In this document: piece by piece, positions 34,606 to 43,744 of the stretch
Layout: each line of letters begins with the position of its first letter
Position numbering within the stretch: position 1 is the first letter of the stretch
From: Terriglobia bacterium
GTDB taxonomy: Bacteria; Acidobacteriota; Terriglobia; Terriglobales; Acidobacteriaceae
DNA length: 64,000 nucleotides
NCBI GenBank assembly: GCA_020073525.1
Contig: JAIQFA010000012.1
Coordinates: 48,132-112,131 of the forward strand
Direction of reading: 5' to 3'
The notes under the pieces: generated by a model
Told to the model about the DNA's origin: nothing
Database searches by the model: none
What the model saw: only the letters and a program-made list of their open reading frames with translations
Translations under genes and position numbers: made by a program

Positions 34606-37600
34606 TTATTGTCCCTCCGCCGGACTCAACGAATGGGAGACGGGCTTCTCGGTGCCGGGGCTCTTCTTCCTTCCGAACAGCTGCACCACCGTCACAAAGA
34701 AAAGCGGGATAAAGAAGATTGCCAGGAAGGTGGCGGTTATCATGCCGCCGAGAACGCTGGTGCCAATCGCTTTCTGCGCTCCCGCCCCCGCTCCGGTGGC
34801 GATGGCCAAAGGCAGGACCCCGAAACCGAACGCCAAAGAAGTCATCACGATGGGGCGGAGTCGAAGCTTGGCCGCCTCAAGAGTAGCCTCGATCAACCCC
34901 ATTCCTTCCTCTACGCGTATCTTGGCGAACTGAACGATCAGGATGGCGTTCTTGGTGGTCAATCCCAAGACAGTGAGCAGTCCGATCTGAAAGTAGACAT
35001 CGTTGGGCAATCCGCGGAATGAGGACGCCATCACACCTCCGATTACGCCGAGAGGCAGGGCGAGCATGATCGAAATTGGGACCGTCCAACTCTCATAAAG
35101 CGCCGCGAGCACCAGGAAGATGACGAGGATGGAAAATGAGTAGAGGAGTCCGGTTTGGGCTTGGGCCATCCGCTCTTGATAGGAGAGGCCGGTCCATTCG
35201 TAGCCGATGCCCTTTGGCAGTTTTGCGGCGATCTCTTCCATGGCTTGCATTGCCTCGCCGGAGCTTCTCCCGGGGGCCGGTTCCCCAAGAAATTCCAGCG
35301 AAGGAAAACTGTTGTATCTTTCCAGTCGCGGAGACGCATAGACCCACCGGTCAGAGGTCAATGTTGAGACGGGCAGGATTCCACCCTTGTTGTTCCTGAC
35401 ATAGAGCCGGGAGAGATCGTTCGGTAGCATGCGGTAAGGGGCGTCCGCCTGGACGTAGACACGCTTCACCCGTCCCCCCTGAATGAAGTCGTTCACATAG
35501 GCGCTGCCGAAGGCCGCGGAAATGGTGTTGTGGACCGCCGTGATCGGAACTCCCAGTGTGCCGGCCTTACCCCAATCCACATCAGTCCTGTATTCGGGCA
35601 CATCGTCCAAACCGTTGGGCCGAACCCGAATCAGCCTGGGATCCTTCGCCACCATGCCCATAAGCTGGCCGCGAGCTTCCATCAGCTTCTCGTGCCCAAG
35701 ACCGCCGCGGTCCTGCAGCATAAGATCAAAACCTGTTGACATGCCGAGCTCTACCACCGCGGGCGGTGGAACAGCGAACACCACCGCGCTTCTCAAGCCG
35801 GAAAACGCCTTCATTGCTTTTGCCGCGACTGCTTTTACCCTGAGATCCTCCCGATTACGGAGGTTCCAGTCTCGCAACATCACGAATGCCATGCCTTGGT
35901 TCTGGCCCCTGCCGGCGAAGTTGATCCCGGAGACGGTCATGCAGGATTCGACCGCCTCTTTTTGGTCTTCGAGCATGTGGCGCCGCACTTGGTCCATGAC
36001 CGCGTCGGTCTGCTCACGTGTCGAACCAGCCGGCAATTGCACTTGAACCAGGAGCATCCCCTGGTCCTCGTCCGGCAGGTAGGCTGACGGCATCCGTAAA
36101 AAGAGGAAGCCCATCGCCACGACAATTAAAACAAAAGCGACGAACGCAGGTATTTTTGCCCCGAGGACGCGCCCTACCAGCGACTGATACTTGTCACGCA
36201 GGAAGAAGAACAAACGGTCGAAACCCAGAAAGAGCGGCCGAAGCAATCGGAATCCGCTCTCCGCAGCCTCGTGTCCTTTGGCCACGGGCTTGAGGAGGGA
36301 GGCGCAGAGCACCGGCGTCAGGATGAGAGCAACCAGGACCGAGAGCAGCATGGAGGCAATCACGGTGACGGAAAATTGCCGATAGATGACGCCGGTGGAC
36401 CCAGGGAAAAACATCATGGGAGCGAACACCGCGGAGAGGACGAAACCAATGCCCACCAGCGCACCGGTGATCTCTCCCATCGACTTGCGGGTGGCCTCCC
36501 ATGGCGGAAGACCCTCTTCACTCATCACTCGTTCCACGTTTTCCACCACGACGATGGCATCGTCTACAAGGAGTCCGATGGCCAGTACCATGGCGAACAT
36601 GGTCAGCATGTTGATGGAGAATCCGAACAATCCCAGGACGCCGAACGTGCCCAGGATCACCACCGGCACGGCGATGGTTGGCACCAGCGTCGCGCGCATG
36701 TTGCCCAGGAAGAGATACATGATGAGGAAGACCAGAATGATGGCTTCAAAAAGGGTTTTGACCACCTCACCGATGGCGACTTTCACGAAGGGCGTCGTGT
36801 CGTACGGGTAGACCACTCGCATGCCCGTGGGGAAATACCGGGACAATTCCCGCATTTTGGCCTTCACGCCTGCGGCAGTGTCCAACGCATTGGCGCCCGC
36901 CTCCTGGCGGATGGCGAGCGCGGAGGCTGGTTTGCCGTTGTGCAGTGCTTTCATGTCATAAAACTCAGTCCCGAGTTCGGTGCGCGCTACATCCCGAACG
37001 CGCACGACCGAACCGTCAGGATTGTTGCGCAGAGGAATAGCACCAAATTCCGCCGGTGTCTTCAAGAGCGACTGCACAACGATGGATGCGTTGAGCCGCT
37101 GGCCTCCGATCGCCGGCAACCCGCCGAATTGTCCGGCGGAGACCTCGACGTTATACGCCTGGATTGCAGCGACGATATCGTCGATCGTCATGTTGTACTG
37201 GGTGAGTTTGTCGGGATTCAGCCATACTCGCATGGAGTATTGGGAACCGAACGCTTCCACTTCGCCGACACCAGGTACGCGCGCCAAGGACGGCTGGACC
37301 TGTGAGATGGCGTAATCCGTCAAATCGTTCTGGTCTACATCCGGATTGTCGGAGACAAGGCCGACCAGCAACAGATAGTTGCGGGTTGACTTGCTGACCG
37401 TGACGCCCTGCCGTTGCACGACCTCGGGCAACATGGGCATGGCAAGCTGGAGCTTGTTTTGCACCTTGGACCACGCCAGGTCGGGATCAGTGCCTGGCGC
37501 AAAGGTCAGGGTGAGCAGCCCTTGGCCCGACGAATCGCTGGTCGCAGACATGTACAGCATCCGGTCCAGCCCCGTCATTTTCTGCTCGATGATCTGAACT

Positions 37601-37785
37601 ACGCTGTCTTCCACAGTCTTTGCCGAGGCGCCGGGGTAGACCGCGGTGATGGCAATCGAAGGAGGTGCGATCGGCGGGTATTGCGAGATGGGCAGTGTGT
37701 AAATTGCGAGGCCGCCTCCCAGCATCATGGCGATGGCGATAACCCAGGCGAAAACCGGACGGTCGAGGAAGAAGTTGGACAACAT
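34606..37785 (-). CDS. RND multidrug efflux permease (HAE1/AcrB type)
   Basis: The 1059-residue inner-membrane pump begins with FFLDRPVFAWVIAIAMMLGGG and continues with TVYPGA-type AVYPGASAKTVEDSV. The proton-relay helix GLLVDDAIVVVENVERVM contains the paired Asp (D407/D408 equivalents), and GLTTKNAILIVQFAK supplies the TM10 Lys. Two duplicated halves with large periplasmic loops give the family length. It exports hydrophobic compounds by proton antiport. Its first base overlaps the last base of the membrane-fusion gene (37785). Specificity cannot be predicted. Confidence 0.95.
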   Translation of the reverse strand: MLSNFFLDRPVFAWVIAIAMMLGGGLAIYTLPISQYPPIAPPSIAITAVYPGASAKTVEDSVVQIIEQKMTGLDRMLYMSATSDSSGQGLLTLTFAPGTDPDLAWSKVQNKLQLAMPMLPEVVQRQGVTVSKSTRNYLLLVGLVSDNPDVDQNDLTDYAISQVQPSLARVPGVGEVEAFGSQYSMRVWLNPDKLTQYNMTIDDIVAAIQAYNVEVSAGQFGGLPAIGGQRLNASIVVQSLLKTPAEFGAIPLRNNPDGSVVRVRDVARTELGTEFYDMKALHNGKPASALAIRQEAGANALDTAAGVKAKMRELSRYFPTGMRVVYPYDTTPFVKVAIGEVVKTLFEAIILVFLIMYLFLGNMRATLVPTIAVPVVILGTFGVLGLFGFSINMLTMFAMVLAIGLLVDDAIVVVENVERVMSEEGLPPWEATRKSMGEITGALVGIGFVLSAVFAPMMFFPGSTGVIYRQFSVTVIASMLLSVLVALILTPVLCASLLKPVAKGHEAAESGFRLLRPLFLGFDRLFFFLRDKYQSLVGRVLGAKIPAFVAFVLIVVAMGFLFLRMPSAYLPDEDQGMLLVQVQLPAGSTREQTDAVMDQVRRHMLEDQKEAVESCMTVSGINFAGRGQNQGMAFVMLRDWNLRNREDLRVKAVAAKAMKAFSGLRSAVVFAVPPPAVVELGMSTGFDLMLQDRGGLGHEKLMEARGQLMGMVAKDPRLIRVRPNGLDDVPEYRTDVDWGKAGTLGVPITAVHNTISAAFGSAYVNDFIQGGRVKRVYVQADAPYRMLPNDLSRLYVRNNKGGILPVSTLTSDRWVYASPRLERYNSFPSLEFLGEPAPGRSSGEAMQAMEEIAAKLPKGIGYEWTGLSYQERMAQAQTGLLYSFSILVIFLVLAALYESWTVPISIMLALPLGVIGGVMASSFRGLPNDVYFQIGLLTVLGLTTKNAILIVQFAKIRVEEGMGLIEATLEAAKLRLRPIVMTSLAFGFGVLPLAIATGAGAGAQKAIGTSVLGGMITATFLAIFFIPLFFVTVVQLFGRKKSPGTEKPVSHSLSPAEGQ

Positions 37786-39026
37786 TATTTTTCTCCTTCC
37801 GCATTGCTCCGGGCTGTGCCTGTTGCGGGATGGCCGCTTGCGTCCGCCGCAAAGGCGACCGCCCGAACCCGATCTCCCGGGCGCACTCTCTGGAGCCCTT
37901 CGACGATCAGCCGGTCACCATCATCGAGCCCTTTTGTCACGACCCATTTGTCCCCGATGGCCCGGTCCAGTTCGAGTGTCCGCTGCTCCACCTTCTCTTC
38001 TCTGTTCACGATCCAAGCGATCGGAGTGCCCTTCGTGTCGCGGGTGACACCCTGCTGGGGGGCGAGGAGGGCATGTTCGCTCACCCCCTCTTCTACAACT
38101 GCGCGCACGAACATACCCGGGAGAAGGACCTGGTTAGGGTTGGGGAAGACCAGGCGCAGCGTAACCGATCCCGTAGTTGGATCTACTGTGACGTCGCGGA
38201 ATTGGAGGGTCCCCACCAGTGGATAAGGTGTCTTGTCTTCCAGGAACAGTTTCACCTTGCTCTGGATCGGTCCATTCTGTTTGAGACGTCCGCTCTCCAG
38301 GCGGCGCCGTAACCCCAGCACTTCCGCGCTGGCTTGAACTACATCCACGTAGATTGGATCCAGTTGCTGCACAACCGCCAGAGGAGTGGGCTGATAGGCG
38401 GTCGCCAGCGCGCCGACCGTGATGTTGGAGATGCCGATGCGACCAGAAATAGGCGCCCTGATGGGCGTGTAGGACAGATTGATGCGGGCGCTTTGCAGGG
38501 CTGCCCGGGAAACTTCAACCGCCGTTTTTCGCGCCGTGATCGTGGCTTCGCATTGCCGTAGCGCCGCGCTAGCGTCATCGTAGTCCTGTTGTCCGACGGC
38601 GTGGATGGCCGCGAGTCCTTTCAAACGCTCAGCGCGGGACTGGATGGCGGGGAGGTTTGCCTCGGCCATGGTGAGGTCCGCCTCCGCCGTGGCAAGAGCG
38701 GCCTTGGCCTGATCGTACGCAGCCTGGTAAGGCGCCGGGTCGATCTGGTACAGCAGGTCGCCTGCTTTCACACTCGCTCCCTCACGGAATGATCGGCTTT
38801 GGATGAGCCCATTCACCTGCGGGCGGATTTCGGCGACAAGGTAGGAAGAAGTCCGCCCAGGCAATTCGGTGGTCAACAGGACCCGTTCAGGACGGATGGC
38901 GACGATCGCTACCTCGGCGGGCCCTGCTGGGGGGCCTCCCACTTTTGACTTACAGCTGGAGAGGATTAGGCCCACCAGAACGAATCCGATTGTGACAAGA
39001 TACCTAGGCCATTTGCCGAACCACAT
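37785..39026 (-). CDS. RND membrane-fusion (adaptor) lipoprotein
   Basis: The 413-residue protein has a lipoprotein signal (YLVTIGFVLVGLILSSC), the AcrA-type barrel-hairpin order TELPGRTSSYLVAEIRPQVNGLI, FREGASVKAGDLLYQIDPAPYQAAYDQAKAAL and a coiled-coil hairpin with ALAT/AEADLT repeats. INLSYTPIRAPISGRIG closes the lipoyl domain and PGMFVRAVVEEG marks the beta-barrel. It links pump and outer-membrane channel. The ATG at 39026 is chosen because it begins the signal peptide; the frame is open to 39152. It is the first gene of the three-gene efflux operon. Confidence 0.92.
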   Translation of the reverse strand: MWFGKWPRYLVTIGFVLVGLILSSCKSKVGGPPAGPAEVAIVAIRPERVLLTTELPGRTSSYLVAEIRPQVNGLIQSRSFREGASVKAGDLLYQIDPAPYQAAYDQAKAALATAEADLTMAEANLPAIQSRAERLKGLAAIHAVGQQDYDDASAALRQCEATITARKTAVEVSRAALQSARINLSYTPIRAPISGRIGISNITVGALATAYQPTPLAVVQQLDPIYVDVVQASAEVLGLRRRLESGRLKQNGPIQSKVKLFLEDKTPYPLVGTLQFRDVTVDPTTGSVTLRLVFPNPNQVLLPGMFVRAVVEEGVSEHALLAPQQGVTRDTKGTPIAWIVNREEKVEQRTLELDRAIGDKWVVTKGLDDGDRLIVEGLQRVRPGDRVRAVAFAADASGHPATGTARSNAEGEK

Positions 39027-39139
39027 GGTGTGAAACGACTCCTTTTGCAGTCTTCCCCGAGGGCTTGTGTCGCTGAGGAACTTGGTGCTGATACCGTACA
39101 CTTCATCGATAATTGTCATGCGGTTTGCCCCCGTAATCG

Positions 39140-39847
39140 TCACCACTGCCATGTTCTTGCTCGATCGTCCACGGTGCGGTTGGATCGTCTACTGGCAGGA
39201 CAATGTGGCTGCTGGTTCGCAAGGTTCCCCAGTTGCTTTGCTCGGCCGATTGCAGTTGTGATCAGTTGGGCGGCAACATCAAGTCCCATCTCAGTGTTGA
39301 TGCAGAGATCGTAGAGTGACTTGTCGAGCCAGTCTCTCCGATAGCATTGGCGGATATAGCTTGCGCGTTCGCCATCGACCTGCTTTATAAGCGCCTCAAA
39401 ATCTACGCAGTCTGGTTGTCGTGCCCGCAGCCGTCGAATTCGCTCGTGGATCGGTGCGTACGCAAGAACATTGAGAACGTCGGTGCGCCCCTGAAGGAAA
39501 CATTGCGCACCGCGTCCGACGATGACACACTTTCCGGAGTCGGCTGCTCTCTGGATCAGTCGCATCGTGATGTCATGCAAGGCGTCACCCTCGAACACAC
39601 CGTCTTTCTCAGGCGAGCCGTACGCACAAGGTGCGGCGTAGCTCATTCCGGCGATTGCCCACTGCCACCAGCGGTGCGCGTGCTCGTCTAGACTGGCTGC
39701 CACTTTCGGGTCCACTCCGACGACACGCGCCACCCGGTCGACAAGCTGGCGGTCCAACAATTCCCAGCCAAGCTTCGCCGCCAGCATCTGTCCTAGCTCG
39801 GCGCCGCCGCTGCCGTACTCGCGCGCGATCGTAACTACAGTGATCAA
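39140..39847 (-). CDS. Cytidylate kinase-like family protein
   Basis: The 235-residue protein matches the cytidylate-kinase-like family (PF13189). It has an N-terminal TIAREYGSGGAELGQMLA nucleotide-binding loop, LGWELLDRQLVDRVA, the segment CVIVGRGAQCFLQ, VLAYAPIHERIRRL and a C-terminal DWLDKSLYDLCINTE. The true substrate is unknown. The last 40 residues after ITTAIGRAKQ are basic and family-unlike. It lies upstream of the efflux operon with a 113-bp gap, which contains the efflux promoter or leader. Confidence 0.87.
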   Translation of the reverse strand: MITVVTIAREYGSGGAELGQMLAAKLGWELLDRQLVDRVARVVGVDPKVAASLDEHAHRWWQWAIAGMSYAAPCAYGSPEKDGVFEGDALHDITMRLIQRAADSGKCVIVGRGAQCFLQGRTDVLNVLAYAPIHERIRRLRARQPDCVDFEALIKQVDGERASYIRQCYRRDWLDKSLYDLCINTEMGLDVAAQLITTAIGRAKQLGNLANQQPHCPASRRSNRTVDDRARTWQW

Positions 39848-39860
39848 CTTCCCTCCTGAC

Positions 39861-40538
39861 TTACTTGCCCGTTGACGACTCCTCTTCCGCCGCTGTCACT
39901 GACTCCGAAGTGTCTTTATCACTCCGGCGCGAATGATCGCTGCCGGATTGGGCTTCTGCTGAAGAACTTTGCTGGACAGCAGCCACCCGCTTGAGCTGCA
40001 ACTCACGAAGCCAGGTCATTGCATGGCAATTGGCGGCGAGGATGGCAGCGCGCGAGACATTCAGGCGCAACACGCAGTCCTGAATCGACGACCGGAGCGC
40101 TAGCCTAAGAACCAAGACCGCCCGAGCCAGAGGGTCAAGTTCGGCGATCACGACTCTGGGATCGGTACTGAGAACGACGCTCAGTCGGTGTTCGCGTTCG
40201 GCATCATCGCCTTGTGACAAATGCTCGCTGTGCGAGCAACGCAGATCTTTGTATGCCGCCTCACAACTGCGTATGGCAGCGATGCACCGGCATATCGCAC
40301 TGGTGATGGTGGCCGCCTTGGCCCATTCAGTCAGCCAATCACGAAAGGGACTGTGGCCCTGGACAGTGGTCTCACAGGCGTTGACTACGGATTGGTTCGC
40401 CGTCGCTTCATCGCTGGTGATCAGCAGGGCAAGGCGGAACAGAAGGCTTCTTTCGTCTCGGAAGCACGCCAGGACCTCCAACACGGACGCTTGGTCCCGG
40501 CGATCCACCACCACCTCGTTTGTATGAAACCAGCCCAT
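39861..40538 (-). CDS. Unknown protein with sigma-region-4-like C-terminal helices
   Basis: The 225-residue product is not assigned to a family with confidence. Its central part (DERSLLFRLALLITSDEATANQSVVNACE, about residues 29-57) and the later LDPLARAVLVLRLALRSSIQDCVLRLNVSRAAILAANCHAMTWL resemble the spacing of sigma-70 regions 2 and 4 of ECF-like proteins. A strongly charged Ser/Glu-rich tail follows. The ATG at 40538 is preceded by GAGGAAC. It lies 48 bp after the STAS protein gene and 13 bp before the cytidylate-kinase-like gene, so a regulatory operon is plausible. Confidence 0.55.
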   Translation of the reverse strand: MGWFHTNEVVVDRRDQASVLEVLACFRDERSLLFRLALLITSDEATANQSVVNACETTVQGHSPFRDWLTEWAKAATITSAICRCIAAIRSCEAAYKDLRCSHSEHLSQGDDAEREHRLSVVLSTDPRVVIAELDPLARAVLVLRLALRSSIQDCVLRLNVSRAAILAANCHAMTWLRELQLKRVAAVQQSSSAEAQSGSDHSRRSDKDTSESVTAAEEESSTGK

Positions 40539-40586
40539 ATTCTGTTCCTCGTTGATGTACCGGCGATGGACCAACCCGGGCGAGCC

Positions 40587-40934
40587 TCAACCCGCCCGGG
40601 TATGGCCGGGGGAGGGCCTGCGAACGCCCCTTCGATGCCGCTCTTTGGACGAACCAGACGGCTGTCCTCGAAGCGGCAAATGCAGCCGTTCGCAAACACC
40701 CGCGGCGTAGATCGCCTTCGCGACAAACACTGCACCGATACTGCGGAACCAGGACAGTACTTGTTCGCCAACGGAATCTACGTAGCTCACTTCAGTTACA
40801 TCCACGATCAGTCCCTTCGGAACGGAAGCCATAGTGACCAGCGACTTTGTCTGCTCTGCCCACTCACCAACAAGCCTGCCTTCCATCTTCAGAGTCGGAC
40901 CATTCGCAAGCTGATGAATCTCTGCACGAAACAT
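40587..40934 (-). CDS. STAS-like domain protein, copy 1
   Basis: The 115-residue product resembles a STAS (anti-sigma-factor antagonist) domain. It has an N-terminal beta-hairpin (LKMEGRLVGEWAEQ), then LIVDVTEVSYVDSVGEQVLSWFRSIGA with the DS pair that is phosphorylated in SpoIIAA-type proteins, and ICERLHLPL-like CERLHLPL. The last 28 residues (basic, Pro/Arg-rich) are probably disordered. A paralogue is at 43453-43710. No anti-sigma kinase is adjacent, but the gene downstream is sigma-like. Confidence 0.7.
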   Translation of the reverse strand: MFRAEIHQLANGPTLKMEGRLVGEWAEQTKSLVTMASVPKGLIVDVTEVSYVDSVGEQVLSWFRSIGAVFVAKAIYAAGVCERLHLPLRGQPSGSSKERHRRGVRRPSPGHTRAG

Positions 40935-41048
40935 TGTTTTTTACCTTGGATCAGCGACCTCGTCCTGTTCTCCCGTCATAGGTACATGGGCAAGTCGCTT
41001 GCCAACGGCGCAGCCGCTATGTCACTGATAGACATCAACCATGCGCAG

Positions 41049-41099
41049 GTGCCCACACATTCAGTTGCCTCAATGCGGGCATTGTCCGTATGTGGGCAC
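41049..41099. promoter_or_regulatory. Inverted repeat and shared motif upstream of STAS gene
   Basis: GTGCCCACA (41049-41057) and TGTGGGCAC (41091-41099) are perfect 9-bp inverted arms around 33 bp. Between them, TGCCTCAATGCGGGCA (41066-41081) recurs with one change at 42096-42111. Both copies lie about 132-137 bp upstream of a minus-strand gene start (40934 and 41959), hinting at a common regulator. The rest of 40935-41224 has no gene I can support. Confidence 0.4.
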
Positions 41100-41224
41100 G
41101 CGATCTCAAACAGCAGCACCGAAGTACCCAATGTGACCATGTCCGCTGGGACTGGAGTTTTCGATGGTATCGAACGTTTGCCATCTACACGCAGGGGGTG
41201 AAGGCGACGATAGCGGGGTCTGTC

Positions 41225-41473
41225 TCACCAGGAATCGACGCTTTTTTCGCCGAGTCCTGGTCGGGGCGAACTGCGCTGCAGCAGAACCTCGGCAACAATG
41301 CGAATGTTCTCGTCGGAATCGTCTAGCGCAGCAAGGAGTTCTTCATAGGCCGCAATGTTCTGCCTTCTATGCCACTCCAAATGGCACGTGAACAAATACA
41401 AAGGATCGCGTTGTCTGCCGCTATCCGACATCTCAGTAGGGCTCGATATCTTGGCCAGCGCTGTCTCGGGCAT
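41225..41473 (-). CDS. Small unknown protein
   Basis: The 82-residue product has a central LYLFTCHLEWHRRQNIAAYEELLAAL and a following DDSDENIRIVAEVLLQRSSPRP. The second part has the look of a single HEAT-like helical hairpin (ALxDxDxxIRxxAExLL). No family name is certain. The start is uncertain because an in-frame ATG at 41431 is also possible. It follows the two-helix membrane protein gene by 9 bp on the same strand and is probably the last gene of a small three-gene operon. Confidence 0.5.
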   Translation of the reverse strand: MPETALAKISSPTEMSDSGRQRDPLYLFTCHLEWHRRQNIAAYEELLAALDDSDENIRIVAEVLLQRSSPRPGLGEKSVDSW

Positions 41474-41482
41474 GGTCCGTTT

Positions 41483-41728
41483 TCAATCTGGGCGGATCTT
41501 GCGCTGCTTGTCACCCCGGTTCGTACCGCCGATTACATCGGCGACCAGGATGCTGATCGTGTCGGCGACCGCCAGCAGCAAGATAGCGACAATCAGAACA
41601 AATGTTGCCAGGAGCTGCGCATCAACGCGGTCGGCGCGACAAACAAGCACGATCGGATAGACCATCACGAGAACGTTGAGAGTACCAAGCACCAACCAGA
41701 AATGGTTTGTGGGTCCTTTTTTTCTCAT
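41483..41728 (-). CDS. Small two-helix membrane protein
   Basis: The 81-residue protein has two hydrophobic helices: about residues 9-30 (HFWLVLGTLNVLVMVYPIVLV) and 40-66 (AQLLATFVLIVAILLLAVADTISILV). Its ends are basic. AAGGTG precedes the ATG at 41728; another in-frame ATG at 41743 lacks this spacing. No family is recognised. It lies between two other small minus-strand genes. Confidence 0.55.
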   Translation of the reverse strand: MRKKGPTNHFWLVLGTLNVLVMVYPIVLVCRADRVDAQLLATFVLIVAILLLAVADTISILVADVIGGTNRGDKQRKIRPD

Positions 41729-41770
41729 CTTGCACCTTGTCATGTTCCACAGGAAGGCTCGTGTACAGCG

Positions 41771-41959
41771 CTATTCATCGCTCTCGGGCACCATATCAAT
41801 CCCGAACCGACGCTCCGTCGCCTCCGCCCGTCTTTTCAACTCCTGATTGATCCACCCCTGCTCCGTCTGTACGTACTCCGTTAACCGCGGACAAACCTGA
41901 GGCCTCGTGAACGTTTCGAGCAGTTCGCCTTCTGATTCGTGTGTGAGATCACCGACCAA
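41771..41959 (-). CDS. Small acidic unknown protein
   Basis: The 62-residue product begins at a TTG (41959) five bases after AAAGGAGG; a GTG at 41977 lacks a ribosome binding site. It contains EGELLETFTRPQVCPRLTEYVQTE, a helical QELKRRAEATERRF and an acidic end. No family is recognised. It is first in a likely operon with the two genes that follow on the minus strand; the repeat motif at 42096-42111 lies 137 bp upstream. Confidence 0.45.
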   Translation of the reverse strand: MVGDLTHESEGELLETFTRPQVCPRLTEYVQTEQGWINQELKRRAEATERRFGIDMVPESDE

Positions 41960-42746
41960 GTTGGCCTCCTTTCGCACAAGCGTGAATTCACCGTGGATGA
42001 GTGCAGGTTATCTGCCATTCCAGGTGTCCTCTAAGTACTTGGCGCAATTGCCCTGCTTCTCTTTGCGACACTCTGCCGTGCCCTTTCGAGGGCAGTGCCT
42101 CAATGTGGGCAGAGACTCCGAGGCCCGTCAGGCGAGGTTTGGAAGAACAGAGTTTATGGCGATCAGGCTTTGGCCACGCGGATGCACACCTGCAAGCGTG
42201 GACGCTTACGGGAGGAGTCGCCATGGCCCGCGAGCAGTCGCCGTGTCGCCTGGAGTCTGACATTGTTACTCGAGCCCTGACAAGGGCGCGGCTGAACTCG
42301 GTGAAATCGGCGTCTTCGTCGATGGCTGCGCCGAGAGTGCAGGCGTGTTAGAGTTCGCCGGAGTACTCACCGGAGGCCCCAGCTGACACGCCGGAGATGT
42401 TTGCCCGCGGCACGGGCATTTTGGACGTGATCAAGGAGCGCCAAGCGCATCTCGAGAGCATCGAGGCGGATTACCGGGATCGGTTCGAAGACGTCGTCCG
42501 TCGCATGGAATCCGATCGGAGGTCGTCGCCCCGCTTTAGCAGCGACGTGGGTGTGCACGCGCACCTTTATCGCGACCGCGATCGGAGCCAATCTAGTTTG
42601 AATAATTGCTCTTTACTCCTACATTACATTCTCTGGAACCCGCAGTTCGTCTGCATCTTTTCCTGGTGGCCGAATCAGCAGGCACGTGACTGCCAAGGTG
42701 CTTTCTGAAGATTTGTTTGTGCTGAGTCTTATGTCAATCGAATGCA
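41960..42746. other. Gap with weak reading frames only
   Basis: Nearly 800 bp carry no gene I can support. A TTCG-loop hairpin (42079-42094: TGCCCT, TTCG, AGGGCA) and the motif TGCCTCAATGTGGGCA (42096-42111) lie here. Frames of 60-115 codons on both strands around 42367-42708 are mutually antisense; the plus-strand one contains a helical stretch (VIKERQAHLESIEADYRDRFEDVVRRM) that may be a gene remnant. Confidence 0.45.
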
Positions 42747-43262
42747 TTGAGACGGGATCGTTCGCTAAACAACAAGACTCGCCCAAGCCTCCCATTGCGG
42801 TTTCGTGTTGTGAATTGGAACGTTGCCCGCGGTTCCCGGCTGAACGCGATTACCGAGTTTCTCGCCGGGGAGAGTGCCGACCTCGTTCTTCTTCAGGAAA
42901 CGGACACAAACGCACTCCGAACGGGATATCGCAACATCGCAGAGGAGTTGCGCCGCTCGCAGCTTGCCGAGTTGCTAGACCATACGCGCCGATACGGCTC
43001 GGATACGCCAGTCGTTCTGGCAGGCGACTTCAACCTTGACCTGACTGAAGGATCTGTTGCGCCCGGTTTTGAGGAAATGCACTTTCACAATCCATTCAAG
43101 GATAAGTGCGCACAAACAACACGGTCACGTTTTCGCAGCCATGGCGTTGCCATCGACTGGATTCTGACCCGAGGGCCGCTGGATCCAACGTCTGCGCGTG
43201 TTCACAGTTCGGTTTCGGCGTCGGACCACTATCCTCTATCTCTTACCCTCAAATTGTCGTAG
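42747..43262 (+). pseudogene. Endonuclease/exonuclease/phosphatase family gene, internally deleted
   Basis: The N-terminal part (RVVNWNVARGSRLNAITEFL and ADLVLLQETDTN) carries the first EEP motifs with the metal-binding Asn and Glu. The C-terminal part (TPVVLAGDFNLDL, IDWILTRG and ASDHYPLSLTL) carries the GDFN and SDHxP catalytic motifs. The normal middle third (roughly 80-90 residues between NIAEEL and the LxxLL helix) is missing. The reading frame is retained but the fold should be broken. The family hydrolyses phosphodiesters in nucleic acids or lipids. This copy is probably non-functional. Confidence 0.75.
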
Positions 43263-43452
43263 GCCCTCCGCCCATCTACCCGAAGGCGTCGCGCATTCCC
43301 CTGCGGCAACAATGTGCCCGCATTCGGTCGGCTGTCCGCATAAGGTCATACATTGTTTCGCCCAGAAACCGACGTACTGCTAAGTGGTTGGGTTGGCGTA
43401 AATTGCGCGTGCTCAATCTGGCACTCCGTTTGCCCTTACAAATCATGTGTTG

Positions 43453-43710
43453 ATGCTCGCAATCATTCATCACGACAACCGGATTTCGGTCAGACTGACC
43501 GGGCGACTCGTGGGTACATGGGCGGAAGAGTTGAAATATGCAGCATATCCAGCAAATGCCTTGGATATCGATCTCAGTGGCGGAACCTTCGTCGATCGTG
43601 ATGGGGAGCATTCACTCGTTTGGCTGCGAAGCATGGGTGCGAAATTTCGCGGTGAAGGTTTGTTCGCGCAGACATTGTGCAGGAGGATGCGTATACCGCT
43701 GTCGAAATAG
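43453..43710 (+). CDS. STAS-like domain protein, copy 2
   Basis: The 85-residue protein is a paralogue of the product at 40587-40934: GRLVGTWAEE, a DIDLSGGTFVDRDGEHSLVWLRSMGA core and a C-terminal LCRRMRIPL line up with copy 1 without gaps longer than a few residues. The DS site of copy 1 is DR here, so the phosphorylatable Ser is lost. No strong ribosome binding site precedes the ATG at 43453. It may be a decoy or degraded copy. Confidence 0.6.
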   Translation: MLAIIHHDNRISVRLTGRLVGTWAEELKYAAYPANALDIDLSGGTFVDRDGEHSLVWLRSMGAKFRGEGLFAQTLCRRMRIPLSK

Positions 43711-43744
43711 GCCGATGTGAGATGCGTGAACGCGGGGCGGAAAG

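Noticed and set aside
36271..37305. Long plus-strand frame (344 codons) opposite the RND pump
   Set aside because: It is wholly antisense to a conserved RND permease, is rich in His/Arg/Asp and shows no domain; a GC-composition shadow.
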